Shown piece after piece: positions 8,471-15,679 of a DNA stretch of 64,000 nucleotides. The notes beneath the pieces were generated by a model. The model ran no database searches, was not told where the DNA came from, and was given only the letters and a program-made list of their open reading frames with translations. The number at the start of each line of letters is the position of its first letter. Position 1 is the stretch's first letter. The translations under genes were made by a program, and so were the position numbers. This DNA is from Bacteroidales bacterium UBA4293 (lineage in GTDB: Bacteria; Bacteroidota; Bacteroidia; Bacteroidales; Bacteroidaceae), in contig DGVD01000015.1 in NCBI GenBank assembly GCA_002395835.1, forward strand, positions 210,735 to 274,734. The letters are read 5' to 3'.

Positions 8471-8478
8471 TATTTTTG
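8471..8478 (+). promoter_or_regulatory. -7 element of the Lrp-family gene
   Basis: TATTTTTG, 41 nt before the ATG at 8520 and downstream of the terminator. The -33 box is not convincing. Confidence 0.55.
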
Positions 8479-8519
8479 CTTACAATTTGACACTAGAAAC
8501 AAACTAATTCAATCATAAT

Positions 8520-9014
8520 ATGGAAAAAATTGATAAACTCGATCTTAAAATCCTGAGTATTATATCTGCCAATGCACGCATTCCTTTCAAGGATGTAGCT
8601 GCAGAATGTGGTGTATCACGTGCAGCTATTCACCAGCGTGTACAGCGTTTAATTGAAATGGGTGTTATTGTAGGTTCTGCATACGAGGTTAACCCTAAAA
8701 CTTTAGGATTTAATACTTGTACTTACGTAGGTATCCGTCTGGAAAAAGGTTCTATGTACAAAGCAGTTGTCAAGGAACTCAAAAAAATTTCAGAGATTGT
8801 GGAATGCCACTTTACCACTGGCCCTTACACCATGCTGACCAAACTCTATTCAAGAGACAATGAACATTTGATGGACTTGCTGAACAACAAAATTCAGCAG
8901 ATTCCTGGTGTGATATCAACAGAGACACTCATTTCATTGGATCAAAGTATTAAGAGAGACATTCCTATCGAGCAGATCCGATTAAAAAATATTTCATTAG
9001 AAGAAGAAGAATAA
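8520..9014 (+). CDS. Lrp/AsnC family transcriptional regulator
   Basis: 164 aa, a typical length. The N-terminal winged helix-turn-helix spans about 5-55 (IPFKDVAAECGVSRAAIHQR). A linker and the RAM/AsnC ligand-binding domain follow at about 70-150, with the GPYTMLTKLY segment. Such proteins form octamers that bind amino acids and regulate amino-acid metabolism. The target genes cannot be read from this window. The 4491-family gene starts on the next base after the stop, so they are cotranscribed. Confidence 0.92.
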   Translation: MEKIDKLDLKILSIISANARIPFKDVAAECGVSRAAIHQRVQRLIEMGVIVGSAYEVNPKTLGFNTCTYVGIRLEKGSMYKAVVKELKKISEIVECHFTTGPYTMLTKLYSRDNEHLMDLLNNKIQQIPGVISTETLISLDQSIKRDIPIEQIRLKNISLEEEE

Positions 9015-9311
9015 ATGCTACACTGGGAAGGACTTGTTATAGGCATCTCTACTTTTCTCATTATTGGTCTTTTCCACCCCATAGTAATTAAAGCTGAATA
9101 CTATTGGGGGGTAAAATGCTGGTGGGTTTTCCTATTAATTGGAATTATAGCAGGGATAGCCTCATTATTGATTGAAGATGTATTTTTCGCCTCACTTCAT
9201 GGTGTACTTGCATTCTCTTCTTTCTGGAGTATTAAAGAAGTTTTCGAACAGGAAAAGCGTGTAAAGAAAGGCTGGTTTCCCAAGAATCCAAAAAGGAAGT
9301 ACGATTTCTAA
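9015..9311 (+). CDS. DUF4491 small membrane protein
   Basis: 98 aa with three hydrophobic segments: about 5-25, 35-52 and 58-75. The ending KKGWFPKNPKRKYDF is the basic cytoplasmic tail typical of the DUF4491 family. The gene lies directly between the Lrp regulator (0-nt gap) and the C26-M19 hydrolase (2-nt gap). Function unknown. The cotranscription with a peptidase and a regulator hints at peptide or amino-acid handling, but that is an inference from position only. Confidence 0.8.
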   Translation: MLHWEGLVIGISTFLIIGLFHPIVIKAEYYWGVKCWWVFLLIGIIAGIASLLIEDVFFASLHGVLAFSSFWSIKEVFEQEKRVKKGWFPKNPKRKYDF

Positions 9312-9313
9312 AT

Positions 9314-11071
9314 ATGGTTCAATTCAACTGGAAGAATACTTATCAAAATTTTCACAGCACATTCCCTGGCTATAAAAAACAGCCCCTCATTGGACTGACA
9401 GGTAATTTTAATGAGGAGAACTGCGTATTAGCTGAGACATACTATCAATCTGTCTTAAAGGCAGGAGGAACCCCCGTGATTCTTCCCCCTGTAGAAGATA
9501 AAGATGCTTTATTATGTGTGCTGGACAGTTTGGATGGTATTTTATTCACTGGTGGTGCAGATTTGAATCCTCTTTATATGGGGGAAGAGCCGATACGTGA
9601 ATTGCGTGGCATCAACCCTAAAAGGGACTTGCAGGAATTATTGCTAGTACGTCTGGCATTCGACAGGCAAATTCCTATGTTAGGCATATGCAGAGGAATC
9701 CAAGTAATGACAGCTGCACTGGATGGTAGTTTATACCAAGATCTCTATACACAAGCAATAACGGATGAATCTCCTCTTTTGAAGCATAATCAAGATTTGG
9801 CTAGGGGATATGCATCTCATACTGTAAAAATAGAGAAGGACTCTATCTTATACCAGATTATGCAGACAGAAAAACTGGCTGTTAATTCTTTCCACCACCA
9901 GTCTGTAAAAGATGCTGGACCTTACTTGAAAATCTGTGCTAAAGCTCCCGACGGTATAGTTGAAGCTGTTGAATCCTCTGAATACAAACCTATTCTAGGA
10001 GTTCAATGGCATCCTGAATGTTTCCTTTCTTCGGGTGACAACTCTATGATGCCTATCTTTGAATGGTTGGTCAAAGAAGCTCTTCTCTTTAAAAAGACGA
10101 AGACTCTTCATCAGGAAATAGTTACATTAGACTCACATTGTGACACCCCGATGTTCTTTGGGAAAAACATTCATTTTGAACAAAGAGACCCACGTATTCT
10201 GGTCGATTTACATAAAATGACAGAAGGGCATCTGGATGCTACCTGCATGGTAGCTTATCTAGAGCAAAAAGAACGCACACCCGAAGCTTTGAAGGCTGCC
10301 ACTGCAAAGGCAAACCGGATATTGAATGAGATAGAAAATCTGGTGGAACACAATTGTTCTTTTATAGATATTGCTAAAACACCAGAAGACATTGTAAAGC
10401 TCAAAGCACAAGGTAAAAAGTCCATCATGTTAGGCATAGAAAATGGTTATGCCGTAGGAAAAGATATCAGCAACCTGAAAAAATTCCGTGACAAAGGAGT
10501 TGTATATATGACACTTTGCCACAATGGTGACAATGACATCTGCGACTCACATAAAGGGAACCAAGAGCATGGAGGTGTAAGTGAATTCGGAGCACAGGTC
10601 ATTGAAGAAATGAATAGGTTGGGTATGATGGTAGACCTTTCTCATGCTCATGAGAAAAGTTTCTATGATGCTCTTGAAATCAGCCATTTGCCCATTGTGT
10701 GCTCTCATTCCAGTTCCCGGGCACTTTGCAATCACACACGTAATCTCACGGATGAGCAGTTAAAAGCTCTTGCCAAAAAAGGTGGTGTAGCTCAAGTTAC
10801 ATTATATAATTATTTCCTTCGTGAGGATGGAAAAGCCACCATTTTAGATGCCATTGAGCACCTGAATCATATGGTGAATGTCATGGGGATAGACCATGTA
10901 GGCATTGGCACTGATTTTGATGGTGATGGAGGTATACTAGGATGCGGTAATGCCAGTGAATTGCTTCAATTCACTCGTAGACTTTTAATGGAAAGATATA
11001 ACAAAGAGGACATACAAAAGATTTGGGGTGGTAATTTCCTCCGAATTATGCGTATGTATCAGAATCAATAA
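9314..11071 (+). CDS. Fusion: class I glutamine amidotransferase-like hydrolase (C26) plus M19 membrane dipeptidase
   Basis: 585 aa, two enzymes in one chain. Residues about 22-255 form a PuuD-like gamma-glutamyl hydrolase with nucleophile C126 in LGICRGIQ and H233/E235 in GVQWHPE. Residues about 265-585 form a zinc dipeptidase of the renal dipeptidase family: metal ligands H275 and D277 (SHCD), E376 (GIENGY), H444 (DLSH) and H465 (CSH), plus D534 in GIGTDFDGDGG. All catalytic residues of both halves are present. No signal peptide is visible. The pairing suggests stepwise breakdown of gamma-glutamyl peptides such as glutathione fragments, with each half supplying one cleavage; this is inferred. 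Confidence 0.88.
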   Translation: MVQFNWKNTYQNFHSTFPGYKKQPLIGLTGNFNEENCVLAETYYQSVLKAGGTPVILPPVEDKDALLCVLDSLDGILFTGGADLNPLYMGEEPIRELRGINPKRDLQELLLVRLAFDRQIPMLGICRGIQVMTAALDGSLYQDLYTQAITDESPLLKHNQDLARGYASHTVKIEKDSILYQIMQTEKLAVNSFHHQSVKDAGPYLKICAKAPDGIVEAVESSEYKPILGVQWHPECFLSSGDNSMMPIFEWLVKEALLFKKTKTLHQEIVTLDSHCDTPMFFGKNIHFEQRDPRILVDLHKMTEGHLDATCMVAYLEQKERTPEALKAATAKANRILNEIENLVEHNCSFIDIAKTPEDIVKLKAQGKKSIMLGIENGYAVGKDISNLKKFRDKGVVYMTLCHNGDNDICDSHKGNQEHGGVSEFGAQVIEEMNRLGMMVDLSHAHEKSFYDALEISHLPIVCSHSSSRALCNHTRNLTDEQLKALAKKGGVAQVTLYNYFLREDGKATILDAIEHLNHMVNVMGIDHVGIGTDFDGDGGILGCGNASELLQFTRRLLMERYNKEDIQKIWGGNFLRIMRMYQNQ

Positions 11072-11075
11072 CATT

Positions 11076-12071
11076 ATGAGAAATTTAAATTTCAAATACT
11101 TTCTACTGTTGGCTCTTGGAGTGTTAGTAGCTTGTGGGAATAGCAACAAGCAGTCAGACCAACCTCAAGAGGAAGAGAAAGACATTATGGCTCCAGAATT
11201 CAACGCAGACAGTGCCTACGCTTATGTAAAGGCACAATGCGACTTTGGCCCTCGTATTCCAAACAGTCAGGCACATGCTCAGTGTGGTGAATGGTTGGTA
11301 AGTAAATTCAAGGAATTTGGTGCTACAGTATATGAGCAGAAAGACAAAGTAAGAGGTTGGGATGGAACCGTCCTTGATATGCACAATATTATTGCCAGCT
11401 ATAAACCGGAAACGAAAAAACGTGTGATGATTTGTGCCCATTGGGACAGTCGCCCATGGGCTGATAATGACCCTGATGATAAACTTCATCATACTCCTAT
11501 CGATGGAGCAGATGACGGAGCAAGTGGTGTAGGTATTTTGTTGGAATTAGCTAGACAACTGCAGATGCAGGAGACTGCAATCGGAATAGATCTGATTTGT
11601 TTTGACTTGGAAGACTATGGAACACCCCAATGGTACGATGGACAGCATGATGAAAATTCCTGGTGCCTTGGTTCTCAATACTGGTCTCGTAGGCAGCATG
11701 TAGATGGTTACAATGCACGTTTCGGCATTCTACTAGATATGGTGGGAAATGCCAATGCACGTTTCTATCAGGAATATTTCTCCAAAAGACTGGCAGGAAA
11801 CATTGTCAACAAAGTGTGGAAAAAAGCTCACGACATAGGTGTGGGAGTCTATTTCCCAAAGAAAGACGGTGGTGCCGTTACCGATGACCATATCTCAGTG
11901 AATAACATTGCACGCATTCCTTGCATTGACATCATCCCTAACTATCCTAATTCGGATAGTGGCTTCGGCCCTGTCTGGCATACTGTAAACGATAATCTCA
12001 ATAATATAGATAAGATGACTCTGAAAGTTGTAGGACAGGTGATGATGCAAGTTATTTACAACGAAAAATAA
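11076..12071 (+). CDS. Glutaminyl-peptide cyclotransferase-like lipoprotein (M28 fold, bacterial type II QC)
   Basis: 331 aa lipoprotein with lipobox LVAC (C20). The M28 zinc fold is clear: AHWDSRPW at 121, IDGADDGASGVG at 142, FDLEDYG at 176, TDDHISVN and VWHTVNDN near the C-terminus. The spacing and the segments CDFGPRIPNSQAH and SWCLGSQYWSRRQHV closely resemble the glutaminyl cyclase of Porphyromonas gingivalis, which makes N-terminal pyroglutamate on exported proteins. An aminopeptidase activity is the alternative. The start at 11076 puts the signal peptide at the N-terminus; the longer reading frame overlaps the upstream gene. Confidence 0.82.
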   Translation: MRNLNFKYFLLLALGVLVACGNSNKQSDQPQEEEKDIMAPEFNADSAYAYVKAQCDFGPRIPNSQAHAQCGEWLVSKFKEFGATVYEQKDKVRGWDGTVLDMHNIIASYKPETKKRVMICAHWDSRPWADNDPDDKLHHTPIDGADDGASGVGILLELARQLQMQETAIGIDLICFDLEDYGTPQWYDGQHDENSWCLGSQYWSRRQHVDGYNARFGILLDMVGNANARFYQEYFSKRLAGNIVNKVWKKAHDIGVGVYFPKKDGGAVTDDHISVNNIARIPCIDIIPNYPNSDSGFGPVWHTVNDNLNNIDKMTLKVVGQVMMQVIYNEK

Positions 12072-12081
12072 AAGAGTAACT

Positions 12082-12507
12082 ATGACGATAAATGAACAAC
12101 AAGACGAAATCATCGAGGAATTTACCGAACTTGATGATTGGATGGACAGATACCAGCTTTTAATTGACCTGGGCAATGAACAAGAACCACTGGATGAGAA
12201 ATATAAAACAGAAAGTAATCTGATTGATGGTTGTCAAAGCCGTGTATGGTTGCAGTGTGATGAAGAAGATGGAAAACTGAAGTTCCAAGCAGAAAGCGAT
12301 GCTTTGATTGTAAAAGGAATCATTGCACTCCTGATTAAGGTACTCTCCGGTCATACTCCAGATGAAATTCTGAATGCAGATCTTTACTTCATCCCTCAGA
12401 TTGGTTTGAAAGAGCACCTCTCACCCACTAGAAGCAATGGGCTTTTAGCTATGGTAAAACAAATACGTATGTATGCATTGGCTTATAAGGCTAAAATGCA
12501 AATATAA
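12082..12507 (+). CDS. sufE: SufE family sulfur acceptor
   Basis: 141 aa. SufE accepts persulfide sulfur from the cysteine desulfurase SufS and passes it to the SufBCD scaffold in iron-sulfur cluster assembly. The active cysteine is C51 in LIDGCQSRVW, the family signature; length is typical. It lies 10 nt after the glutaminyl cyclase and 5 nt before DUF3810. No other suf gene is nearby, so the partners must be encoded elsewhere. Confidence 0.93.
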   Translation: MTINEQQDEIIEEFTELDDWMDRYQLLIDLGNEQEPLDEKYKTESNLIDGCQSRVWLQCDEEDGKLKFQAESDALIVKGIIALLIKVLSGHTPDEILNADLYFIPQIGLKEHLSPTRSNGLLAMVKQIRMYALAYKAKMQI

Positions 12508-12512
12508 GATAA

Positions 12513-13589
12513 GTGACTACATTCAAGAGTTTTAGAAGAATAGTGCTGGCATGTTTGCTGGCACTTATTTTAATTATTCGTATCCTACCTTTCGGAGGCG
12601 AATTGTATGCCACATGTTTATATCCCTACATTTCCTACGGACTTTCTTTCATCAGTTCTTTCTGCCCCTGGTCTCTAGAAGAAATACTAGTTTGCTGCTT
12701 TGCAGCTCTCCTCATCCTTTATCCCCTCATAGCTTTCTTTTGCAGAAGGAAACACATCTTACTAGGAGAACTGGAGATACTCCTCTGGATAGTCATCTGG
12801 TTCTATGTGGGATGGGGATGCAACTATTTCCGAGATTCTTTTTATGAGCGTTTGATGATTTACCCTACGGATTATAAAAAAGAAACTTTCCACTCTTTTC
12901 TAGATGATTTTACCGATAATCTCAACAAATCCTATACAGAGAATACTCAAATAGACAAGCAGCATGTGATGGAAAACATAAAAAGTATTTTCCAGGGCAT
13001 ACCTGTGGGCTACGGACTTACTAAACCAGAGCCCTTTCAAAAACCTAAAGACTTACTTTTCAACGAACTCTATTCTCAAGTGGGGGTACTGGGGTACATG
13101 GGGCCATTTATGAGTGAAAGCCAACTAAACCTGGAACTAAGCGATTTAGAATACCCTTTCACCTATGCTCATGAACTTTCTCACTTACTAGGTGTAAGTA
13201 GTGAAGCTGAGGCAAACTTCTGGGCATTCTCCGTCTGCAGCAAATCGGATATTCCTCCAGTAAGATATAGTGCTTATCACGGATTACTGGCATACGTGGC
13301 ACAAAATGCTAAGGTTGCCCTCACCGAAGATGAATATGAAAACTGGATGAAAACCATCAACCCATCCATATTGGAAGACAGCAAAAAGACATCCAGCTTT
13401 TGGGAAAGCAGGAAAAATCCTGAGTTGAATGAAATGCAGAATTTCATCTACAACATCTTTTTGAAAAGCAACAACTTTAAAGATGGCATGCAAAACTACA
13501 GTCAAGTCATCGGAATGATTATTGCAGTGAGGGAAAGTCAACGGGAACCCTTACGTCGCCAAGGTAGAGCTCTTTCCGTAAAGCAATAG
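12513..13589 (+). CDS. DUF3810 membrane protein with HExxH metalloprotease-like motif
   Basis: 358 aa starting at GTG. Three N-terminal transmembrane helices (about 8-27, 55-76, 88-102) precede a soluble extracytoplasmic domain. That domain contains HELSH at 220-224 followed by E231/E233 (SSEAEANFWAF), the layout of a zincin active site with a downstream glutamate ligand. It matches DUF3810, for which I know no tested function; a membrane-anchored zinc peptidase is the reasonable prediction. The last 52 nt overlap the convergent PAP2 gene. It follows sufE by 5 nt. Confidence 0.8.
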   Translation: MTTFKSFRRIVLACLLALILIIRILPFGGELYATCLYPYISYGLSFISSFCPWSLEEILVCCFAALLILYPLIAFFCRRKHILLGELEILLWIVIWFYVGWGCNYFRDSFYERLMIYPTDYKKETFHSFLDDFTDNLNKSYTENTQIDKQHVMENIKSIFQGIPVGYGLTKPEPFQKPKDLLFNELYSQVGVLGYMGPFMSESQLNLELSDLEYPFTYAHELSHLLGVSSEAEANFWAFSVCSKSDIPPVRYSAYHGLLAYVAQNAKVALTEDEYENWMKTINPSILEDSKKTSSFWESRKNPELNEMQNFIYNIFLKSNNFKDGMQNYSQVIGMIIAVRESQREPLRRQGRALSVKQ

Positions 13590-14563
13590 TACAGCGTATC
13601 TGCTATATAATACATGAGGAAAGCAGTGAAGAAACCAGCAATGGCATCAATCAGATAGTGAGCTTGAATGTAAACTGTAGCACAGCAAAGCAAAACATAA
13701 AACGGTGCGAGGAAAGCAAAAAGCTTTTTATTTCCTTTCCATGCAAGAATCATCATTACGGTAGAACAACCCACATGAGAGCTGGGGAATGCAGCTGTAG
13801 GACGCTCACCTGTAGCTTGAGCATCAGCTACACGTTGGAAGAAGAAACCATTGGAATCACCCGGTGCGGGTAGAAGGTCTGTGTTATAGTTGAAATAATC
13901 TCCTATAGCAGGGAAACCGTTTCGAGCTATCTCATAGATATCTTTCTCCGGATAGCCTATGGCTAAATAATAGAATTGAGGCCCTGCTACCGGCAGGAAG
14001 ATGAAAATCAAATAATACAAAAAGAAGGTACTGATAATCACAAAGCTGACATACTGGAATTTCTTTTCCGGCTGGAAGAACAAATAGTACACCAGTAATA
14101 AGGCTATCATGGGGAAATAAGACCAATAACCTAAATTGAAGATTTCACTCCAAAATTTACCATGCAACAATCGACTGAATTCTATGGCTGGTTGGCATCC
14201 AAACAAGTACTGCTCAAAATCAGCAAAAAGATAGTCTAAGTTGGGGAACACCCTGTTGAACTCGTACGTCTCAGAATACCAGAATATCAGCATGAAGAAC
14301 TGCATGGCTACCCGGAAGAAAGTGGTAAGCTTACAAGGATAAATCCAGTAGAGCCACATGAGCAATGCAGTACCTCCCACCAGCATGAAACGCACTTCTA
14401 TCATATAGTATGGATTAACCAGCTGATGACCCAGTATTATGATAATGAAAGAAGTGAGCAAGCCATAGAACCATGATGCATACTCCACCATGAACAATCC
14501 ACTTTTAGGATTATCCATGACGACGAACAAATCTTTGATGAAACTATAAATCTTCTTTAGCAT
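13538..14563 (-). CDS. PAP2-superfamily membrane phosphatase/transferase
   Basis: 341 aa, multi-spanning. PAP2 motifs near the C-terminus are AAFPSSHVGCST (C2, catalytic His) and QAHYLIDAIAG (C3, with His and Asp). The N-terminal half has several additional helices, a layout shared with phosphatidate phosphatases and with inositol-phosphorylceramide synthase-like enzymes. Bacteroidales make sphingolipids, so a phospholipid or sphingolipid head-group role is possible but unproven. The ATG at 14563 shares a base with the stop of the epimerase gene (TGATG), so it is translationally coupled; ATG 14572 is an alternative start. Confidence 0.8.
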   Translation of the reverse strand: MLKKIYSFIKDLFVVMDNPKSGLFMVEYASWFYGLLTSFIIIILGHQLVNPYYMIEVRFMLVGGTALLMWLYWIYPCKLTTFFRVAMQFFMLIFWYSETYEFNRVFPNLDYLFADFEQYLFGCQPAIEFSRLLHGKFWSEIFNLGYWSYFPMIALLLVYYLFFQPEKKFQYVSFVIISTFFLYYLIFIFLPVAGPQFYYLAIGYPEKDIYEIARNGFPAIGDYFNYNTDLLPAPGDSNGFFFQRVADAQATGERPTAAFPSSHVGCSTVMMILAWKGNKKLFAFLAPFYVLLCCATVYIQAHYLIDAIAGFFTAFLMYYIADTLYYCFTERALPWRRKGSR

Positions 14564-15600
14564 CAGAGCCATTTCTCTTCTTTGTACCAAGCTATTGCCT
14601 CTTTTACCCCTTTTGCCAAATCATACTTTGGCTTATACCCCAGTTCATCTATGAGTGGCTGAATGTCGCACTGCCAGTTGCGTTGCTTCATGATATAATA
14701 CTTGTCCATGTTCAACGTGCTAGGTTTCTTCAGCAATGCCGCAAATTTTCCACTGATAAAACAAATGATTTTCAGCAACCATAAAGGAGCCTTGATGTGA
14801 AATACCAGTTTCACTCCCAGCTCTTTCTGTATCAAATCACTGAAGGCACTGCTTTCATACACATGACCATCACTGACGAAATACTCCCTTCTGGTCTTCT
14901 CCTGATTGATACCCAGGAAGATAGCCTGCACCAAATCCTTCACATACACGAAAGTGATTTCCTGCTTTGTGTACCCTACACTGAAGTCCACATGCTGACT
15001 GATGCTCTTTGCCATGAGGAAATAATCACGTTCCCTAGGGCCATAGACACCGGTAGGACGGAAAATAAGATAAGGATAATCGATGAGTGAACGAAGGTAT
15101 TTTTCTGTAAGAACCTTGCTTTTCCCGTATGCCGTATTTGGCTCTGGCTCATCGGTTTCCAGAATAGGTTCATAAAGCAGACCATTGGTATTGGTAGTCA
15201 CCGGCTTCTCCCGAATAGGACCGAAGATACTCAGTGAACTCAAATACACAAACTGCTTAGGTTTCATGCCCTCCTCCCGAAGTGCCTGAACCAGGTTTCG
15301 GGTGGCATTATAGTTATATTTCTCAAAATCCTCACTATGAAGGCACTTGGTCACTCCTGCAGCATGCAGTACCACATCCCAGGGACCATGCTTCTTATTC
15401 TTCTCCCTAACCTGACTGCAGAGCTTGTCCAGATTAGAAAAATCCAGTTCAATAAAATGAATATGCTTATCCTGCAAAAACTTTTTGCTACTAGTCTTAC
15501 GTATGCCAGCCCAAGTTTCAAAACCCTGTCGTAATGCCTCCTCTACTAGGAAGCTCCCTATAAAACCACTGGCACCTGTTATCAATATGCTTTTTTTCAT
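14563..15600 (-). CDS. NAD-dependent epimerase/dehydratase family protein (extended SDR)
   Basis: 345 aa. N-terminal NAD-binding motif ITGASGFIGS at 6-15, HAAGVT, active-site YGKSK (Tyr-x-x-x-Lys) and RPTGVYGPRE. These place it among extended short-chain dehydrogenases that act on nucleotide sugars or sterol/isoprenoid-like substrates; the substrate is not deducible. The start at 15600 (MKKSILITGAS) fits the family N-terminus and lies only 4 nt from a -7 box, so the mRNA is probably leaderless. The downstream PAP2 gene is coupled, suggesting a shared lipid or glycolipid pathway. Confidence 0.85.
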   Translation of the reverse strand: MKKSILITGASGFIGSFLVEEALRQGFETWAGIRKTSSKKFLQDKHIHFIELDFSNLDKLCSQVREKNKKHGPWDVVLHAAGVTKCLHSEDFEKYNYNATRNLVQALREEGMKPKQFVYLSSLSIFGPIREKPVTTNTNGLLYEPILETDEPEPNTAYGKSKVLTEKYLRSLIDYPYLIFRPTGVYGPRERDYFLMAKSISQHVDFSVGYTKQEITFVYVKDLVQAIFLGINQEKTRREYFVSDGHVYESSAFSDLIQKELGVKLVFHIKAPLWLLKIICFISGKFAALLKKPSTLNMDKYYIMKQRNWQCDIQPLIDELGYKPKYDLAKGVKEAIAWYKEEKWL

Positions 15601-15604
15601 GCCA

Positions 15605-15612
15605 CAAAGATA
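15605..15612 (-). promoter_or_regulatory. -7 element of the epimerase-PAP2 operon
   Basis: TATCTTTG on the minus strand ending 4 nt before the ATG at 15600. This places the expected transcription start at or inside the start codon. Confidence 0.65.
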
Positions 15613-15644
15613 CGGCAAAATTCTTGATTGTTGGAAATTATTCC

Positions 15645-15652
15645 TATCTTTG
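15645..15652 (+). promoter_or_regulatory. -7 element of rnr
   Basis: TATCTTTG, 27 nt before the rnr ATG at 15680. It mirrors the divergent element at 15605-15612: CACAAAGATA and TATCTTTGTG form a 10-bp inverted repeat. Confidence 0.65.
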
Positions 15653-15679
15653 TGAAATAAATCCTAAATTTATAACACT

